64,000 nucleotides of DNA from Planctomycetota bacterium (GTDB lineage Bacteria; Planctomycetota; UBA1135; UBA2386). This document shows, one piece after another, positions 1-8,387 of the stretch. The stretch's first letter is position 1. Every line of letters begins with the position of its first letter. The notes beneath the pieces were generated by a model that had not been told where the DNA came from, ran no database searches, and worked only from the letters and a program-made list of their open reading frames with translations. A program made the position numbers and the translations under genes. Location of the stretch: the NCBI GenBank assembly GCA_028281765.1, contig JANQJF010000045.1:1-64000 (forward strand), written 5' to 3'.

Positions 1-1
1 G

Positions 2-1090
2 CTGCACGACGTGACGATCGACAAGGCGAGTGGCACGGTGACGCTGGCGAACAAGCTCGAGGTCAGCGGCGACTTCACGGTCGCGAACGGCAGCTTCGAC
101 CAGGCCGGGCACGAACTCGAGTTCCAGGGCTGGAACACGACGATCGACACCGGCGGTGCGGTGCTCGGCGATGTGTCGCTCAACGTCGCGGGGTCGACGA
201 CTCTGGCACGTGATGTGATCGTTGGCGGCGACCTGACGGTCGACGGCTTGTCCAGTCTGAACGGGGCCAACGTCTACGTGCTCGGGGATCTCACGACCAA
301 CGACACGAGCTGGAGTGGCACGTCGGAGATCATCCAAGGCCCGCCGCCAGTGGCGGAGCCCGCGCCCGAGCCTGAGACGCCGACTGTGCCCGCTGATCCG
401 GAACCGGCGCCCGAGCCCGAACCGGAGACACCGACCGTGTCCGCCGATCCGGAACCCGAGCCGGTGCCCGAGCCGGCCCCGACGGCCGACGCGACTCCGG
501 AGCCTGCGTCCGATGCGGGGCAGGATCCGGTCTCGCTTTCGGCGGACGCGGATCCGACGACTCCGGTCAACGAGGACGGCGCGTCCGCTCTCGACGTCAT
601 GCTCGCGGATTCGCTCATGGCCGATGCGGTGGCGGAGGCGAACGATTCGAACACCTCCGCGACGGACGCTCCCGCGAACGACTCGGGCGCGTCGGGCGGT
701 GGGTTCGTCGAAGCCGCGACCGACTCGTCCGACTCATCGGTGCAGGCCGAGGCCGCTTCGTTCGCCACGGGCGGAACGACCGCGACCCAGGCCGCTCCCT
801 CGGCGACCCCCTCGGCGGTGGAAGCGCCGAGCGCGGACCTCGCGGATGTCTTGTCCGCAGAGGCGCAAGTCGAGCCCTCCGCCGATCGCGCCGGGGCGGC
901 GCCGACCTATCGCGTCGAGCCGTTCGACGCACCGCAGGAGTCGGTGGGCGCATCCCTCGAGCAGCCGAATGACGAGCCCGTCGAAGACGAACAGCCGGCC
1001 GAAGCGCGTAGCTGGCTGGGGAACGCCTGGGCTTCGCTGATGACGTTCTTCAAGGGGCAGCGCACCGGCGACGAGCGCGACGGCCGTTGA
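2..1090 (+). CDS. 3' part of a large surface/filamentous repeat protein (5' end outside window)
   Basis: The reading frame is open to the left edge of the window, so this is the C-terminal part of a longer protein. The first roughly 110 residues are short Gly/Asp/Thr-rich beta-strand repeats (patterns such as V-x-G-D-L/F-T-V), as in beta-helical or filamentous surface proteins. Next comes a Pro/Glu linker with repeated PEPE and ADPEPE units (residues about 118-165), then an acidic Ala/Ser/Asp-rich low-complexity stretch. The C-terminus ends with a short hydrophobic/aromatic segment (WLGNAWASLMTFF) followed by charged residues. An exporter-like operon starts 35 bp downstream on the same strand, so this is probably its substrate. 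The product is not recognised by family. A secreted or surface role is inferred from composition and context. Confidence 0.75.
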   Translation: MHDVTIDKASGTVTLANKLEVSGDFTVANGSFDQAGHELEFQGWNTTIDTGGAVLGDVSLNVAGSTTLARDVIVGGDLTVDGLSSLNGANVYVLGDLTTNDTSWSGTSEIIQGPPPVAEPAPEPETPTVPADPEPAPEPEPETPTVSADPEPEPVPEPAPTADATPEPASDAGQDPVSLSADADPTTPVNEDGASALDVMLADSLMADAVAEANDSNTSATDAPANDSGASGGGFVEAATDSSDSSVQAEAASFATGGTTATQAAPSATPSAVEAPSADLADVLSAEAQVEPSADRAGAAPTYRVEPFDAPQESVGASLEQPNDEPVEDEQPAEARSWLGNAWASLMTFFKGQRTGDERDGR

Positions 1091-1125
1091 GCAGACGTCG
1101 TCGGCCGCAAGAACCAGGAGCCAGT

Positions 1126-1998
1126 ATGAACGCAGTAGTTGCCAATCTGACGTGGGCCGGTTTCGCCGTGATGCTCGTCGTGGGCGTGGTCCACCGCGCG
1201 CATGTCGGGGAGGATGGCGCCGCCACGGTCGTGCGTTCCGAGAGCGTCGACGATCACGTGGGCGTCACGCAGCCGAGCCGTGAAGTGCAGCTCGGCGGCG
1301 CCCGCGCTGGACGCATCGCGCGGATCCAGGTCGAACCCGGAGCCGAGGTCGAAGAGGGACAGCTGCTGTTCGAACTCGAGAACGATGTCGAGCGCTTGGA
1401 CTACGAGCGCCTCCGACTCGGTGCGAGCGCCGGTGGCGCGATCGCGCTGGCGACGGCACGCCTCGAGAAGGCTCGGCTGGAGGCCGACCGCATCGCCGAA
1501 CTGAGCGATCGCGACATCGCGAGCGGCGCGCGCGAAGACGAGGCCGTCGCCGATCGGCGCATCGCCGAAGCCGAGCTGACGCGAGCGCGAGAGCAGCAGG
1601 CGCTCCTCGCGTTGGAACGGGACCAAGCACAGGCGCGTTTCGAGCTGCTGCGGAGCCGGAGTCCGTTCCACGGTCGCGTCGAACAGGTCTTTCACGACGT
1701 CGGCGAGAGCGTGGACCACCTGGACCCCGTGCTGAGTCTCGTCGCGCTGCGACCGCTGCACGTCGAGTTTCCGTGCCCGGTCGAGGAGCGAGACCAGTGG
1801 CGGGAGGGGAGCGTGGCGGAGGTTTCGGACGGTGGCACCGGATCCACGGGACGGGCCAAGGTGGTGTTCTGCGGCCGCCAGGTCGAAGTGGCGAGCCAAA
1901 CCGTGACGGTGCGGCTGGTCCTGCCGAACCAAGACGGCGCGTGGCTGTCCGGTAGGCGCGTGCACGTTCGCCGGATCGAATCCAAGGAAGGGAAGTAG
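1126..1998 (+). CDS. HlyD-like membrane fusion / periplasmic adaptor protein
   Basis: A 290-residue protein with one N-terminal membrane segment (ANLTWAGFAVMLVVGVV). A biotinyl-lipoyl-like half motif follows (GRIARIQVEPGAEVEEGQLLFELEN), then a coiled-coil hairpin rich in Arg/Glu/Ala (residues about 95-180) and the second lipoyl half (SPFHGRVEQVFHDVGESV). This is the usual order in adaptor proteins of tripartite exporters. The ATG at 1126 is chosen over a TTG at 1087 because a GGAG sits 5 nt upstream of it and the membrane segment then starts at the N-terminus. It lies 35 bp after the surface protein gene and 3 bp before the next gene. It probably links an inner-membrane exporter to the outer envelope. 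Confidence 0.85.
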   Translation: MNAVVANLTWAGFAVMLVVGVVHRAHVGEDGAATVVRSESVDDHVGVTQPSREVQLGGARAGRIARIQVEPGAEVEEGQLLFELENDVERLDYERLRLGASAGGAIALATARLEKARLEADRIAELSDRDIASGAREDEAVADRRIAEAELTRAREQQALLALERDQAQARFELLRSRSPFHGRVEQVFHDVGESVDHLDPVLSLVALRPLHVEFPCPVEERDQWREGSVAEVSDGGTGSTGRAKVVFCGRQVEVASQTVTVRLVLPNQDGAWLSGRRVHVRRIESKEGK

Positions 1999-2001
1999 CT
2001 G

Positions 2002-2433
2002 ATGTTCGAGGATCCGAAAGAGCCCAAGAGCGAAGACATGGTCGAGCTTCTCGAGGAGCTCACGCTCTCGACCGAGCCGCAGGCGGACGTCGCGGCTCTG
2101 TTGCAAGACGACCATCTCTCGGTCGACCTGCGCGGCGAGTTCCGACTGGCGGACAGGAGCCGGCGAGCCGGCGGTCCGATTGACGCTCGGCTGATCCGTA
2201 TCGCCCCGCGCGAGTTCACGCTCACGTCGTCCGAGCCGATGTTCGTCGGGGACCACTACGTGGTGTCCTTCGACCCAGACGAGCTCGCGTTCGAATCCGC
2301 GGATCACTCGGTCATGCGATGCACCGGTTGTGTGGAATCCCAAGATTCGCCGGAGACCTACCGGGCCACGCTGCGGCCGTTCGTCGACATCGACCTGCGC
2401 CGTGCGCTGGGCGGGAGCTCTCGGACGCGGTGA
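2002..2433 (+). CDS. small PilZ-like domain protein
   Basis: A 143-residue soluble acidic protein without signal peptide. The part from about residue 35 to 135 has the strand pattern of a PilZ-like barrel (ARLIRIAPREFTLTSSEP, then VGDHYVVSFD). The canonical c-di-GMP motifs (RxxxR and D/NxSxxG) are not clearly present, so nucleotide binding is doubtful. It sits 3 bp after the HlyD-like gene, and its TGA overlaps the GTG of the next gene (GTGA), which implies translational coupling. A cytoplasmic regulator or assembly factor of the export operon is the most economical reading. The family call is tentative. Confidence 0.6.
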   Translation: MFEDPKEPKSEDMVELLEELTLSTEPQADVAALLQDDHLSVDLRGEFRLADRSRRAGGPIDARLIRIAPREFTLTSSEPMFVGDHYVVSFDPDELAFESADHSVMRCTGCVESQDSPETYRATLRPFVDIDLRRALGGSSRTR

Positions 2434-4364
2434 TCGACGCACCGGACACCACCGCGCAGGGGGCCGCCGGTTCTCCGGCGAGCTCCGCCAACATGCAGCT
2501 CGAGCTGCGCAGGTTGTTCCAGATCGCGCCGCCCAACGTGGCGCTTCGGCAGTCTTTGGAGCGGATGGGGCGTCACTTCGGCGGCGTCTACATCGCGATG
2601 CACGGCTGTCCGGCCGGAGAACCGCTGAGCGAGGAGTGGGCCGAAGCAGACTGTCCGATCGGCGACGAGCTTCGCGAGCGGGTAAACGAGGCCGTATTCA
2701 CGGCGATGGGTGGCGAAGCCGCGAGATGCCTGCGTCTCAGCGGCGGCAGCGGCCGCATCGCGGAAGGCGCCGTGATCGTCGTCGCGACGATGTACAACGA
2801 GGAGCTGTCTCCTTCCGGCGGTGCCGCGATGGTCGCACCGTGCTCGGACCGTGACGAGGCGCTCGAGTTGCTGCGCGCATTCGAGAGCATGGTCGGGTTC
2901 GTCTCGCTGCTGGCCAGCAGTGAGATCGATCTGCAGCGCGTCATGGAGTCCGGTGCCGGGGACGCATCGGCTCCTTCGCAGACGGCCTCCGACTCGGCCG
3001 CGCAAGCCGGGGGCGACCCGAGTGAGGATCCTTGGCGAGTCGGTTGGGACCTAGTGGGGGATCTGCAGGCCCGCCATGCCTTCGACCAGGTCGCGCTCGG
3101 TGTCGTCGTGCCGAACGCACAGCGCGTCGACGTCAAGGTCGTCAGCGGCATGGATCAGGTCCGCGCCGGGAACCCCGGGGTGCGCAGGATCCGGGCCGCG
3201 ATGGAAGAGGCTCTGGATCGCGACGAGATGACGCTCTGGGCCGGGCGTGATCGACCGTCGATCGACGACGTGCGCGAGGCTCCGGACGACCCCAGGCTTC
3301 ATCGGCAGTGGAGTGAGTCGATCGGTGGTGATCCGGTGGCGACCATACCGCTGCGTTCTCGCGGTCGCACTGTCGGTGTGGTGACGCTTCGGCACTCGAC
3401 GGTCGAGCCGATTCGTCTGGCCAAGCTCGCGGCGATCCAGAAGGAGCTCGAGGCGTGGGGGGCTCTGCTCCCGCTCGTCGAGCGCGCGGGACGCAGCGTC
3501 GCGCGGCACGCGATGGATGCCACGCGACGTCGCATGCGCGAAATCGTGGGCGTCGGATGGTGGCGGACGGTGATGAGCGTCGTGGTCACCGTGGCCATGG
3601 CGTGCGTCATGGCCTTTGTCGAAGTCGACGACGTGGTCGACGTGCCGGCCCGGCTGGTCCCGTCGACGCCGCGAGTCGTCTCTGCGCCGCGAGATGCGCG
3701 CCTGATGAAGCTGCTCGCCGATGCGGGTGACACCGTGGTCGCGGGGCAGCTGCTCGCGGTGCTCGACCTCGAGGACGATCGACTCGCCTCCAAGGAGCTG
3801 GCGGCGCGCCGCGACGTGCTGGCTGTAGAGATCGAAGTGGCGCGAGCCAAGGCCGACTTCGGCGCCATGTACGCGAGCCGTGCACGACTGCGAGCGACGG
3901 AAGCCGAGCTGGAAGTCATCGAAGCGCGGCTGACGGACGCGGAGATTCGTGCGCCGATCGACGGCCGCATCCTGGCAGGCGAGTTGCGGCCGCGGGTCGG
4001 GGACCGGCTCGCCGTCGGCGAGCACCTGTTCACGATCGGTGGGGAGCGCGTTTGCGCCGAGCTTCGCGTGCCGGACCAAGACTTGCCGTCCACGCAACAG
4101 CTGGATGATGCCGTCGCGACCTTCGAGCCGTATGCGCACCCGGGCGTCGAGCTCGAACTCGGCGTCTGCACGGTGCCGCCCGCCGCGGACATCGTGGAGC
4201 AGCGCGCGGTCTACCTGGTCAACGCCGAGGTCTTGCCGAGTGCCGAGGCCGCTCTTCGGCCGGGCATGGAGGGCGTCGCGCGCGTAAGGCTCGGACGGAT
4301 CAGCCTGTGGACTGCCTACAGTCGACCGGTGATCCACTGGCTACGTCGGAGCACCTGGCTGTGA
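2430..4364 (+). CDS. GAF-like/HlyD hybrid membrane protein
   Basis: A 644-residue protein. The first about 350 residues are cytosolic and look like two GAF-type sensor domains; the second has the segment ending TIPLRSRGRTVGVVTLR. A single membrane helix follows (VMSVVVTVAMACVMAFV, about residues 372-390). The C-terminal third is an HlyD-type adaptor: lipoyl half (LADAGDTVVAGQLLAVLD), coiled coil, then second half (APIDGRILAGELRPRVGDRLAVGE). GTG at 2430 is chosen because it gives a GTGA overlap with the upstream stop; the frame is open further upstream to 2319 without a better start. The stop at 4362-4364 overlaps the next GTG in the same way. A cytosolic sensor fused to a periplasmic adaptor suggests ligand-gated secretion. 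Confidence 0.75.
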   Translation: MIDAPDTTAQGAAGSPASSANMQLELRRLFQIAPPNVALRQSLERMGRHFGGVYIAMHGCPAGEPLSEEWAEADCPIGDELRERVNEAVFTAMGGEAARCLRLSGGSGRIAEGAVIVVATMYNEELSPSGGAAMVAPCSDRDEALELLRAFESMVGFVSLLASSEIDLQRVMESGAGDASAPSQTASDSAAQAGGDPSEDPWRVGWDLVGDLQARHAFDQVALGVVVPNAQRVDVKVVSGMDQVRAGNPGVRRIRAAMEEALDRDEMTLWAGRDRPSIDDVREAPDDPRLHRQWSESIGGDPVATIPLRSRGRTVGVVTLRHSTVEPIRLAKLAAIQKELEAWGALLPLVERAGRSVARHAMDATRRRMREIVGVGWWRTVMSVVVTVAMACVMAFVEVDDVVDVPARLVPSTPRVVSAPRDARLMKLLADAGDTVVAGQLLAVLDLEDDRLASKELAARRDVLAVEIEVARAKADFGAMYASRARLRATEAELEVIEARLTDAEIRAPIDGRILAGELRPRVGDRLAVGEHLFTIGGERVCAELRVPDQDLPSTQQLDDAVATFEPYAHPGVELELGVCTVPPAADIVEQRAVYLVNAEVLPSAEAALRPGMEGVARVRLGRISLWTAYSRPVIHWLRRSTWL

Positions 4365-6508
4365 CGGCTTCCGGGCTGCCGAAGGAAGCGCTCGAGAAGC
4401 TCGGTGGTGTCCGTGTCGGGTTGCGGTCCGACCTCGAGGTGACGCGTCAGATTAGCGGTGGCGGTCGTGTGCAGTACGTCGTTCACGACCCGGTGAGCTT
4501 CGAGAACAGTCTCTTCGACGCACACGAGTACCGCGTTCTGTCGGCGATCGACGCGCGCTGCCGACTCGCGGACGTCCTCCAGCGCCTGGTCGAAGCGGGC
4601 GTGCTCGATGACGAGGATCGCGAGTCGTTCTACGACTTCATCCTGCTGCAGCATCAGCGGCGCCTTCTGCGCCTGCCGATCGCGGATGGCCATCGCACCT
4701 GGGAGCGGGCCAAGCGCCGGCGCGAGCAGAACCGCAAGATCTCGCCGTTCCGCAAGATCATGTATTGGCGGGTGCCGATCTGGAACCCGGACCACTTCCT
4801 CGAGAAGACCATGCCGTACGTCGGCTGGATCTTCGGTCGCTACGGGATCGCGCTTTGGTGCGCACTGATGGCGTTCGCCTGGTGGGCTTCGAGCGGTCGC
4901 CTGTGGGAGATGCTGACCAGCGCCCCGTCACTCCTCGAGCTCGAGAACCTCGGCGTCCTCTGGGTGACCCTGATCGTCCTGAAGGTATTCCACGAGTTCG
5001 GTCACGCCTACGCCTGCCGCTACCTGGGCGGCAGCGTTCCGGAGATGGGGTTGGCGTTCGTGCTCGGCGCTCCCTGTGCGTACGTCGACGCCAGCTCGGC
5101 TTGGAAGCTGTCGAATCCCTGGCATCGCATCGGGATCTCGATGGGGGGCATGTTCGCCGAGTCGTTCCTCGCCGCCATCGCGTTGATCGTCTGGGTGGGC
5201 GCCGAGGAAGGGATCGTGCGGACGGTGGCCCAGAACGTCGTGGTCCTCGCGACCGCCGTGACCGTGCTCTTCAATATCAACCCCCTGATGAAGTTCGACG
5301 GCTACTACGTGCTGACCGATCTGATTCGGGAGCCGAACATGCGCGCCCGATCGAGCAACGAACTCGGCAGGCTCGGCCGCAAGCTCCTCAAGCTGCCGGT
5401 GCCTGCAGCTGGGGCGCGTGCTCGGATTCACTTGGCCTACGGCGTGGGTGCGTTCGTCTACAAGATCCTGCTGTCGGTGGGTATCGTCACGACCGTCGTG
5501 CTCGGCTGGCCGCTGGTCGGCGCGATGCTCGGCGTCGTGTTCGCTTGGATGATGCTCGGGCAGCCGGTGCTGCGCTGCGTGCGCTGGCTGTGGCGAAGCC
5601 CGGAGACGCGGGAGATCCGCTGGAAGGCGCGCAGCCTGGGGCTCGCGATGGTGACCGTCGGTCCGGCACTGGCCCTCGCGGCGATTCCCGTCGGCCTCGA
5701 AGTGGACGTGCCCGGCATCGTCGTCTCCGAAGGCGGCGAGCGGGTGCTGCGGGCTCCGATTGCCGGATTCGTCCGCGCCGTACCGGTCGTGGTCGGCGGC
5801 GCCGTCGGTGCGGGTGGCGTGGTCGTCGAGCTGGAGGCGCCGGATCTCGAGCGCAAGCTGTGGAACGCGCGCGGCGAACTCGACGCGAATCGCCAGCAGC
5901 GCTTGGCCGCCGAAGGCACGGACCCGGTCGCCGCGAAGATCGCCAGCGAGCGCGAGCGTCGACATGCCGAGATCGTCGCGTCCCTGGAGCAGCGCATCGC
6001 GTCGACGACCGTCCGTTCGCCGCTGCGCGGCACGGTGACGCGTTGGGCGCGTCCCGATCTGCTGGGTTCGTACGTGCAGATCGGCGATCCGCTCGTCGTG
6101 GTCGAGGGCGAAGAACGCCGCGTCGAGGCTTGGATCCCGGCGCGCGACATCGAGCGCAGTCGCATCAATACGGCGGAGCAAGCAGAAGTCCGCTACCTGC
6201 GAGACCTCGTCCTGCGTCATGACGCGACCGTGATCGAGATCGACCCGGTCGCGGATCGCGGCGACGTCCCGGATTTGTTGACGAGTCATGCCGGCGGGCC
6301 GATCCGCCTCGAGACGATCGACGGCGCGGAGCAGGCCGAACGTGCTTACGTGCGTCTGCTGCTGGATCCGCACGAGATGCCGCCCGAGCCTTCGCTCGGG
6401 ATGGCGGTGCGCGTGCGCTTCACGGGACGGTTGGAGTCGCTCGGTGAGTGGATGTTTCGGCAGGCAGTCGGCTTCACCCAGCAGTGGCGTTTGTCGGGTT
6501 CGCGCTGA
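4361..6508 (+). CDS. M50-like (site-2-protease fold) membrane protein with C-terminal HlyD domain
   Basis: A 715-residue protein. The N-terminal about 110 residues look like a PqqD-type winged-helix region. The multi-pass core carries the M50 zinc motif HEFGH (211-215) and the distant ligand motif NPLMKFDGYYVLTD (Asp313), followed by several more membrane helices. The C-terminal about 250 residues are a lipoyl/HlyD-type domain (APIAGFVRAVPVVVGGAV, later SPLRGTVTRWARPDLLGSYV). This architecture matches annotated putative peptide zinc metalloproteases related to YydH. The GTG at 4361 forms a GTGA overlap with the preceding stop; a GTG at 4307 is possible but overlaps more. The zinc ligands appear intact, so proteolysis is possible, although a transport or assembly role is also plausible. 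Confidence 0.82.
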   Translation: MTASGLPKEALEKLGGVRVGLRSDLEVTRQISGGGRVQYVVHDPVSFENSLFDAHEYRVLSAIDARCRLADVLQRLVEAGVLDDEDRESFYDFILLQHQRRLLRLPIADGHRTWERAKRRREQNRKISPFRKIMYWRVPIWNPDHFLEKTMPYVGWIFGRYGIALWCALMAFAWWASSGRLWEMLTSAPSLLELENLGVLWVTLIVLKVFHEFGHAYACRYLGGSVPEMGLAFVLGAPCAYVDASSAWKLSNPWHRIGISMGGMFAESFLAAIALIVWVGAEEGIVRTVAQNVVVLATAVTVLFNINPLMKFDGYYVLTDLIREPNMRARSSNELGRLGRKLLKLPVPAAGARARIHLAYGVGAFVYKILLSVGIVTTVVLGWPLVGAMLGVVFAWMMLGQPVLRCVRWLWRSPETREIRWKARSLGLAMVTVGPALALAAIPVGLEVDVPGIVVSEGGERVLRAPIAGFVRAVPVVVGGAVGAGGVVVELEAPDLERKLWNARGELDANRQQRLAAEGTDPVAAKIASERERRHAEIVASLEQRIASTTVRSPLRGTVTRWARPDLLGSYVQIGDPLVVVEGEERRVEAWIPARDIERSRINTAEQAEVRYLRDLVLRHDATVIEIDPVADRGDVPDLLTSHAGGPIRLETIDGAEQAERAYVRLLLDPHEMPPEPSLGMAVRVRFTGRLESLGEWMFRQAVGFTQQWRLSGSR

Positions 6509-6533
6509 CGCGGATTGCTTGGGTTCGGCCGGT

Positions 6534-8387
6534 TCACGCTCGGATCATCTCGTCCGATTCGCCTTCCGCCAGCGCCAGCGCGCAGTCGATGAGCGCGAGG
6601 TGGCAGTATGCCTGCGGGAAGTTTCCGAGGTGTCGCAGCGTGTGGATGTCGAGGTCTTCGCCGTAGAGGCCGTGCAGGTTGGCCGCAGCGACCAGTTGCT
6701 CGAAGAACTCTCGCGCCTCGTCTTCTCTGCCGATCTGTGCGAGCGCCTTGACCAACCAGAACGAGCACACGGTGAACGCGCTCTCCGGCTCGCCGAAGTC
6801 GTCCTCGTTGCGGTAGCGAAACATCAATCCCTCGACGCAGAGTTCGCGCTGCGACTGCTCGACTGTCGAGATGAAGCGCGGGTCGGTCGGCTCGAGGAAG
6901 CCGTACTCGGCCATCAAGAGGTTGGAGGCGTCGAGGTCGTCGGAGCCGTAGGCCTGCACGAACGCTCCCTTCGTCTCGCTCCAGCCCTGGCTGACGATCG
7001 ACGCGTGCATCGCCTCCAGGACGTCGCGGTGCTTCGCCTTCCACTTGTCCTTACCGAGCAGATCCGCGATGCGCACGGCGCGGTCGATGGCGACCCAGCA
7101 CAGGACCTTGGAGAGGACGAAGTGACGTTTCTCGCCGCGGATCTCCCAGATTCCGCGGTCCGGCTCCTCCCAGCTTTCCAGGACGATTCGCGTCACCGAG
7201 CGCACGCGAGTCCAAATCCGGTCGAGGGTCTCGGGTGTTCGCTGCCGGAGCATCAGGTCTTGGTAGACGACGTCCATCAAGACGCCGTAGATGTCGTGCT
7301 GCGCCTGCGTGTAGGCGGCGTTGCCGACGCGCACTGGCCGCGAACCCCGGTATCCGCTCAGGTGGTCGAGCGAGCGCTCGGTCAGGTCGCGCTCACCGCG
7401 CAGGCCGTACATGATCTGGAGCGAGTCGTCCTTGGTCGGGACCGTGCGGAGCATCCAGTCGATGAATCGCGAAGCCATCGACGGATGGCCGATCTTGTGC
7501 AGGACCGACACGGTCATCGATGCGTCGCGGATCCAGCAGAATCGGTAGTCCCAGTTGCGCTCGTGCCCGATCGTCTCGGGCAGCGAGGTCGTCGCGGCCG
7601 CGAGCATCGCGCCGCTCGGGCTGAACTGCAGCATCTTCAGCACGAGCGCGCTGCGGACGACCTGATCCTGGTACTCGAGCGTCTTGTGCGTCCGCGCGAC
7701 CCAGAGCAACCAGTACGCACGCGTTCGCTCCAGCATCAGGTCGACGAGATCACGATCGGGATGCTGCACCTTGTCGTGATAGCTGAGGAGCAGGAACTTC
7801 TCGTCGTCCAGGGCGATGGCCTCGCCGTCGCGGACGGCTTCCGCATCGAGGTCGGTGTAGAGATAGATCGACTCGTAGACCGAGGAGCCCTCCTCGTTGC
7901 GCCAGCGGGTCGTCGCCTTGAGGCCGCGGCGGATGCGCGTCGTCTTCGTCTCGCCCTGTCCGTATTCGAGTCGCGGATCGAACCGCACGAGGACCTCGGG
8001 CCGTCCGCGCACCGGGCGCAGGACCCTGCAGATGTCCGGCCCCACGTCATCCCAGAAGCCGGCCCGCCCGTCCGAGGTGTAGCGCGGCATGAAGTCGATC
8101 ACGTCGAACGCACCGTCGTCACCCTCGAAGCGGGTGACGAGGACGTTCGTGTTCTTCTCGTAGGCCTGCTCCGTGACGCGACCGTTCCGCATCGCGATGC
8201 CGAACGAGCCGCCCTTCTCTTCGTCGAGGAGCGACGCGAAGACGGTTCCGGAATCGAAGTCCGGCAGACAGCAGAACACGATACTCGCCGCGGCGTCGAC
8301 CAGCGCGCACGTGCGCCCGTTGCCGATCATCGCGAGGTGGTAGTCGGATGCGAGGTCTCGGGGCAGGTCTCTTGGTTGGGCGCTCAT
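6534..8387 (-). CDS. glycoside hydrolase family 15 (glucoamylase/trehalase-like)
   Basis: A 617-residue cytosolic protein with no signal peptide. It has the GH15 layout: an N-terminal beta-sandwich (from IGNGRTCALVD) and an (alpha/alpha)6 catalytic domain with NWDYRFCWIRDAS (about 277-289) and GIWEIRGEKRHF (about 410-421). The latter carries the expected catalytic-acid Glu. Its ATG overlaps the stop of the trehalose phosphate synthase/phosphatase gene (ATGA, 8384-8387), so the two are translationally coupled. That context favours trehalase or trehalose-recycling activity over starch glucoamylase. The exact substrate cannot be told from sequence. It converges with the export operon, only 25 bp from its end. 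Confidence 0.9.
   Translation of the reverse strand: MSAQPRDLPRDLASDYHLAMIGNGRTCALVDAAASIVFCCLPDFDSGTVFASLLDEEKGGSFGIAMRNGRVTEQAYEKNTNVLVTRFEGDDGAFDVIDFMPRYTSDGRAGFWDDVGPDICRVLRPVRGRPEVLVRFDPRLEYGQGETKTTRIRRGLKATTRWRNEEGSSVYESIYLYTDLDAEAVRDGEAIALDDEKFLLLSYHDKVQHPDRDLVDLMLERTRAYWLLWVARTHKTLEYQDQVVRSALVLKMLQFSPSGAMLAAATTSLPETIGHERNWDYRFCWIRDASMTVSVLHKIGHPSMASRFIDWMLRTVPTKDDSLQIMYGLRGERDLTERSLDHLSGYRGSRPVRVGNAAYTQAQHDIYGVLMDVVYQDLMLRQRTPETLDRIWTRVRSVTRIVLESWEEPDRGIWEIRGEKRHFVLSKVLCWVAIDRAVRIADLLGKDKWKAKHRDVLEAMHASIVSQGWSETKGAFVQAYGSDDLDASNLLMAEYGFLEPTDPRFISTVEQSQRELCVEGLMFRYRNEDDFGEPESAFTVCSFWLVKALAQIGREDEAREFFEQLVAAANLHGLYGEDLDIHTLRHLGNFPQAYCHLALIDCALALAEGESDEMIRA

Noticed and set aside
370..480. 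CRISPR-like or minisatellite array in the Pro/Glu-coding repeats
   Set aside because: The repetition follows the codons of a PEPE-rich linker in an open frame; there are no constant repeats with unique spacers.
2288..2310. tRNA T-loop-like word (GTTCGAATCC), similar words also near 42205
   Set aside because: They lie inside coding regions and no cloverleaf can be formed around them.
4307..4360. Upstream GTG (4307) as the start of the M50-HlyD gene
   Set aside because: It would overlap the previous gene by 58 bp. GTG 4361 gives the same GTGA overlap seen at the preceding junction.
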